A DNA stretch of 64,000 nucleotides from Pyrrhosoma nymphula (Eukaryota > Arthropoda > Insecta > Odonata > Coenagrionidae). The translations under genes and the position numbers were made by a program. The stretch spans positions 88,257,838 through 88,321,837 of the forward strand of contig OY754339.1 in the NCBI GenBank assembly GCA_963573305.1, given 5' to 3'. Under the pieces are notes generated by a model. That model was not told the origin of the DNA, made no database searches, and saw only the letters and a list, made by a program, of their open reading frames with translations. How positions within the stretch are numbered: position 1 is the first letter of the stretch; each line of letters begins with the position of its first letter. Positions 63,266-64,000 of this stretch are shown piece by piece.

Positions 63266-64000
63266 CCCCATGTCGTGGAGAGGTATTGCATACCCCCCAG
63301 GCACCGCGGAAAGTAGTGAGCCGCCCCCGACAAAACAACGACCTTAATTCGCCCCTGCTCCAAACTTACTCAACTCACTGCGCAAAACCCCTCTCTTTTT
63401 TCATAATGGAGTCACCGTATGTAGGGCATGTCACGTACTACAGGCTGACCGGTTTTTGTTTTCTTATCTGCAATCTCTGCAATAGTTTCGGAGATACCTC
63501 CAACTATAACTTTGAGCAAAATTCGCTCCAATGATTGTCATAGCATAAATTTGGACGGGAAAAACGTCATTTCGGCGGCATTCTCTGACAATGTTTCTGC
63601 TTATATTCTAATTCTTCGTTAACAGCTTACTGAACTTCCTCATAGAAAGTTTAAAAAAAATTACTTTTAGCCCACTTTGTTCGATTTGGGACCACTGTGC
63701 GGCAGCTTCAACATGTATGCGCATTAGGGTGGTCACAAGGTAGGTATATGGGAAATCTTTTTTCGCCGTATCTTCCCGAGGACCCCCCTACAAGTTTATA
63801 ATTGGCTGAAAAATGAGATCGGCAAAGTTTCAGCTCAGCTTGACAACGTTATCCCGTGCCTCATTGAGGCAGAAGTTAGGAAAAAATGCGAATTTTAGCA
63901 AAAAATCACAAAAATATATCGAACTCTTCCAACTAAACATGACAATTTTACCATTGTGGTAACTTCTAAATATTTGACAAGAATAGCACCCATATATTTT
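63266..64000. other. Window end, nothing recognised
   Basis: No frame with domain features or repeat ends seen. Confidence 0.35.

Noticed and set aside
1..64000. CRISPR arrays, operons, phage or other prokaryotic systems
   Set aside because: No regularly spaced repeats or prokaryotic gene layout; spliced eukaryotic genes throughout.

Overview
The window looks like an AT-rich arthropod, most likely insect, chromosome. It has spliced genes with GT-AG introns, a ZAD-type zinc-finger exon pair (a domain expanded in insects), a DUF4806-family gene and a CPVL-type serine carboxypeptidase. These sit in a dense mix of hAT, pogo, piggyBac-like, Helitron, LINE, Copia and palindromic hammerhead-like repeats. 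Nothing bacterial is present (no operons, no CRISPR). I cannot name the species. All gene models were assembled by hand from reading frames, splice signals and phase agreement. All three lie on the minus strand.

Left and centre (1-38.3 kb): a ZAD-domain gene starts at 38283 and runs leftward off the window. Five exons are visible (38283-38122, 27072-26935, 15097-14957, 2695-2564, 345-208), all phase 0. Exons 3 and 5 are diverged duplicates. Between exons 3 and 4, on the same strand, lies a complete six-exon DUF4806-domain gene (11580-6381, 399 aa). Its ATG directly follows a splice acceptor, so it is either nested or an alternative phase-compatible 3' module of the ZAD locus. Just upstream of it (13.6-11.7 kb) is a broken transposase with CACTA/TNP2-like features. 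The introns are full of mobile DNA: nested hAT remnants (3.0-4.4 kb), a Helitron with a 1.5-kb palindrome (6.6-8.8 kb), a hAT element with perfect 8-bp target duplications and a TTF/DUF4371 transposase relic (15616-18616), a pogo/Tigger element with 23-bp inverted ends (20595-24666), a second Helitron (24.7-25.8 kb), LINE 3' ends, hAT and mariner MITEs, a decayed hAT transposase split by another transposon (30.35-32.2 kb), and an RTE-type LINE (32.8-35.4 kb).

Centre-right (38.3-44.1 kb): intergenic, with only the 3' part of an RNase-H-bearing LINE (42.0-42.8 kb) recognised.

Right (44.1-55.4 kb): a complete six-exon CPVL-like serine carboxypeptidase (468 aa; Ser201/Asp386/His443). Its introns hold foldback elements, a 5S-rRNA-derived SINE, a tRNA-His-like relic and piggyBac-like and hAT MITEs.

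Far right (55.4-64 kb): intergenic repeats, including palindromes with hammerhead-ribozyme-like cores and remnants of a LINE and a Copia element.

The least ordinary signals are (1) repeated hammerhead-like cores (CTGATGA / stem II / GAAA-CC-NN-GGTC) inside or next to inverted repeats, and (2) the ZAD locus with all phase-0 exons, a duplicated linker exon and an embedded DUF4806 unit beside a transposase relic.
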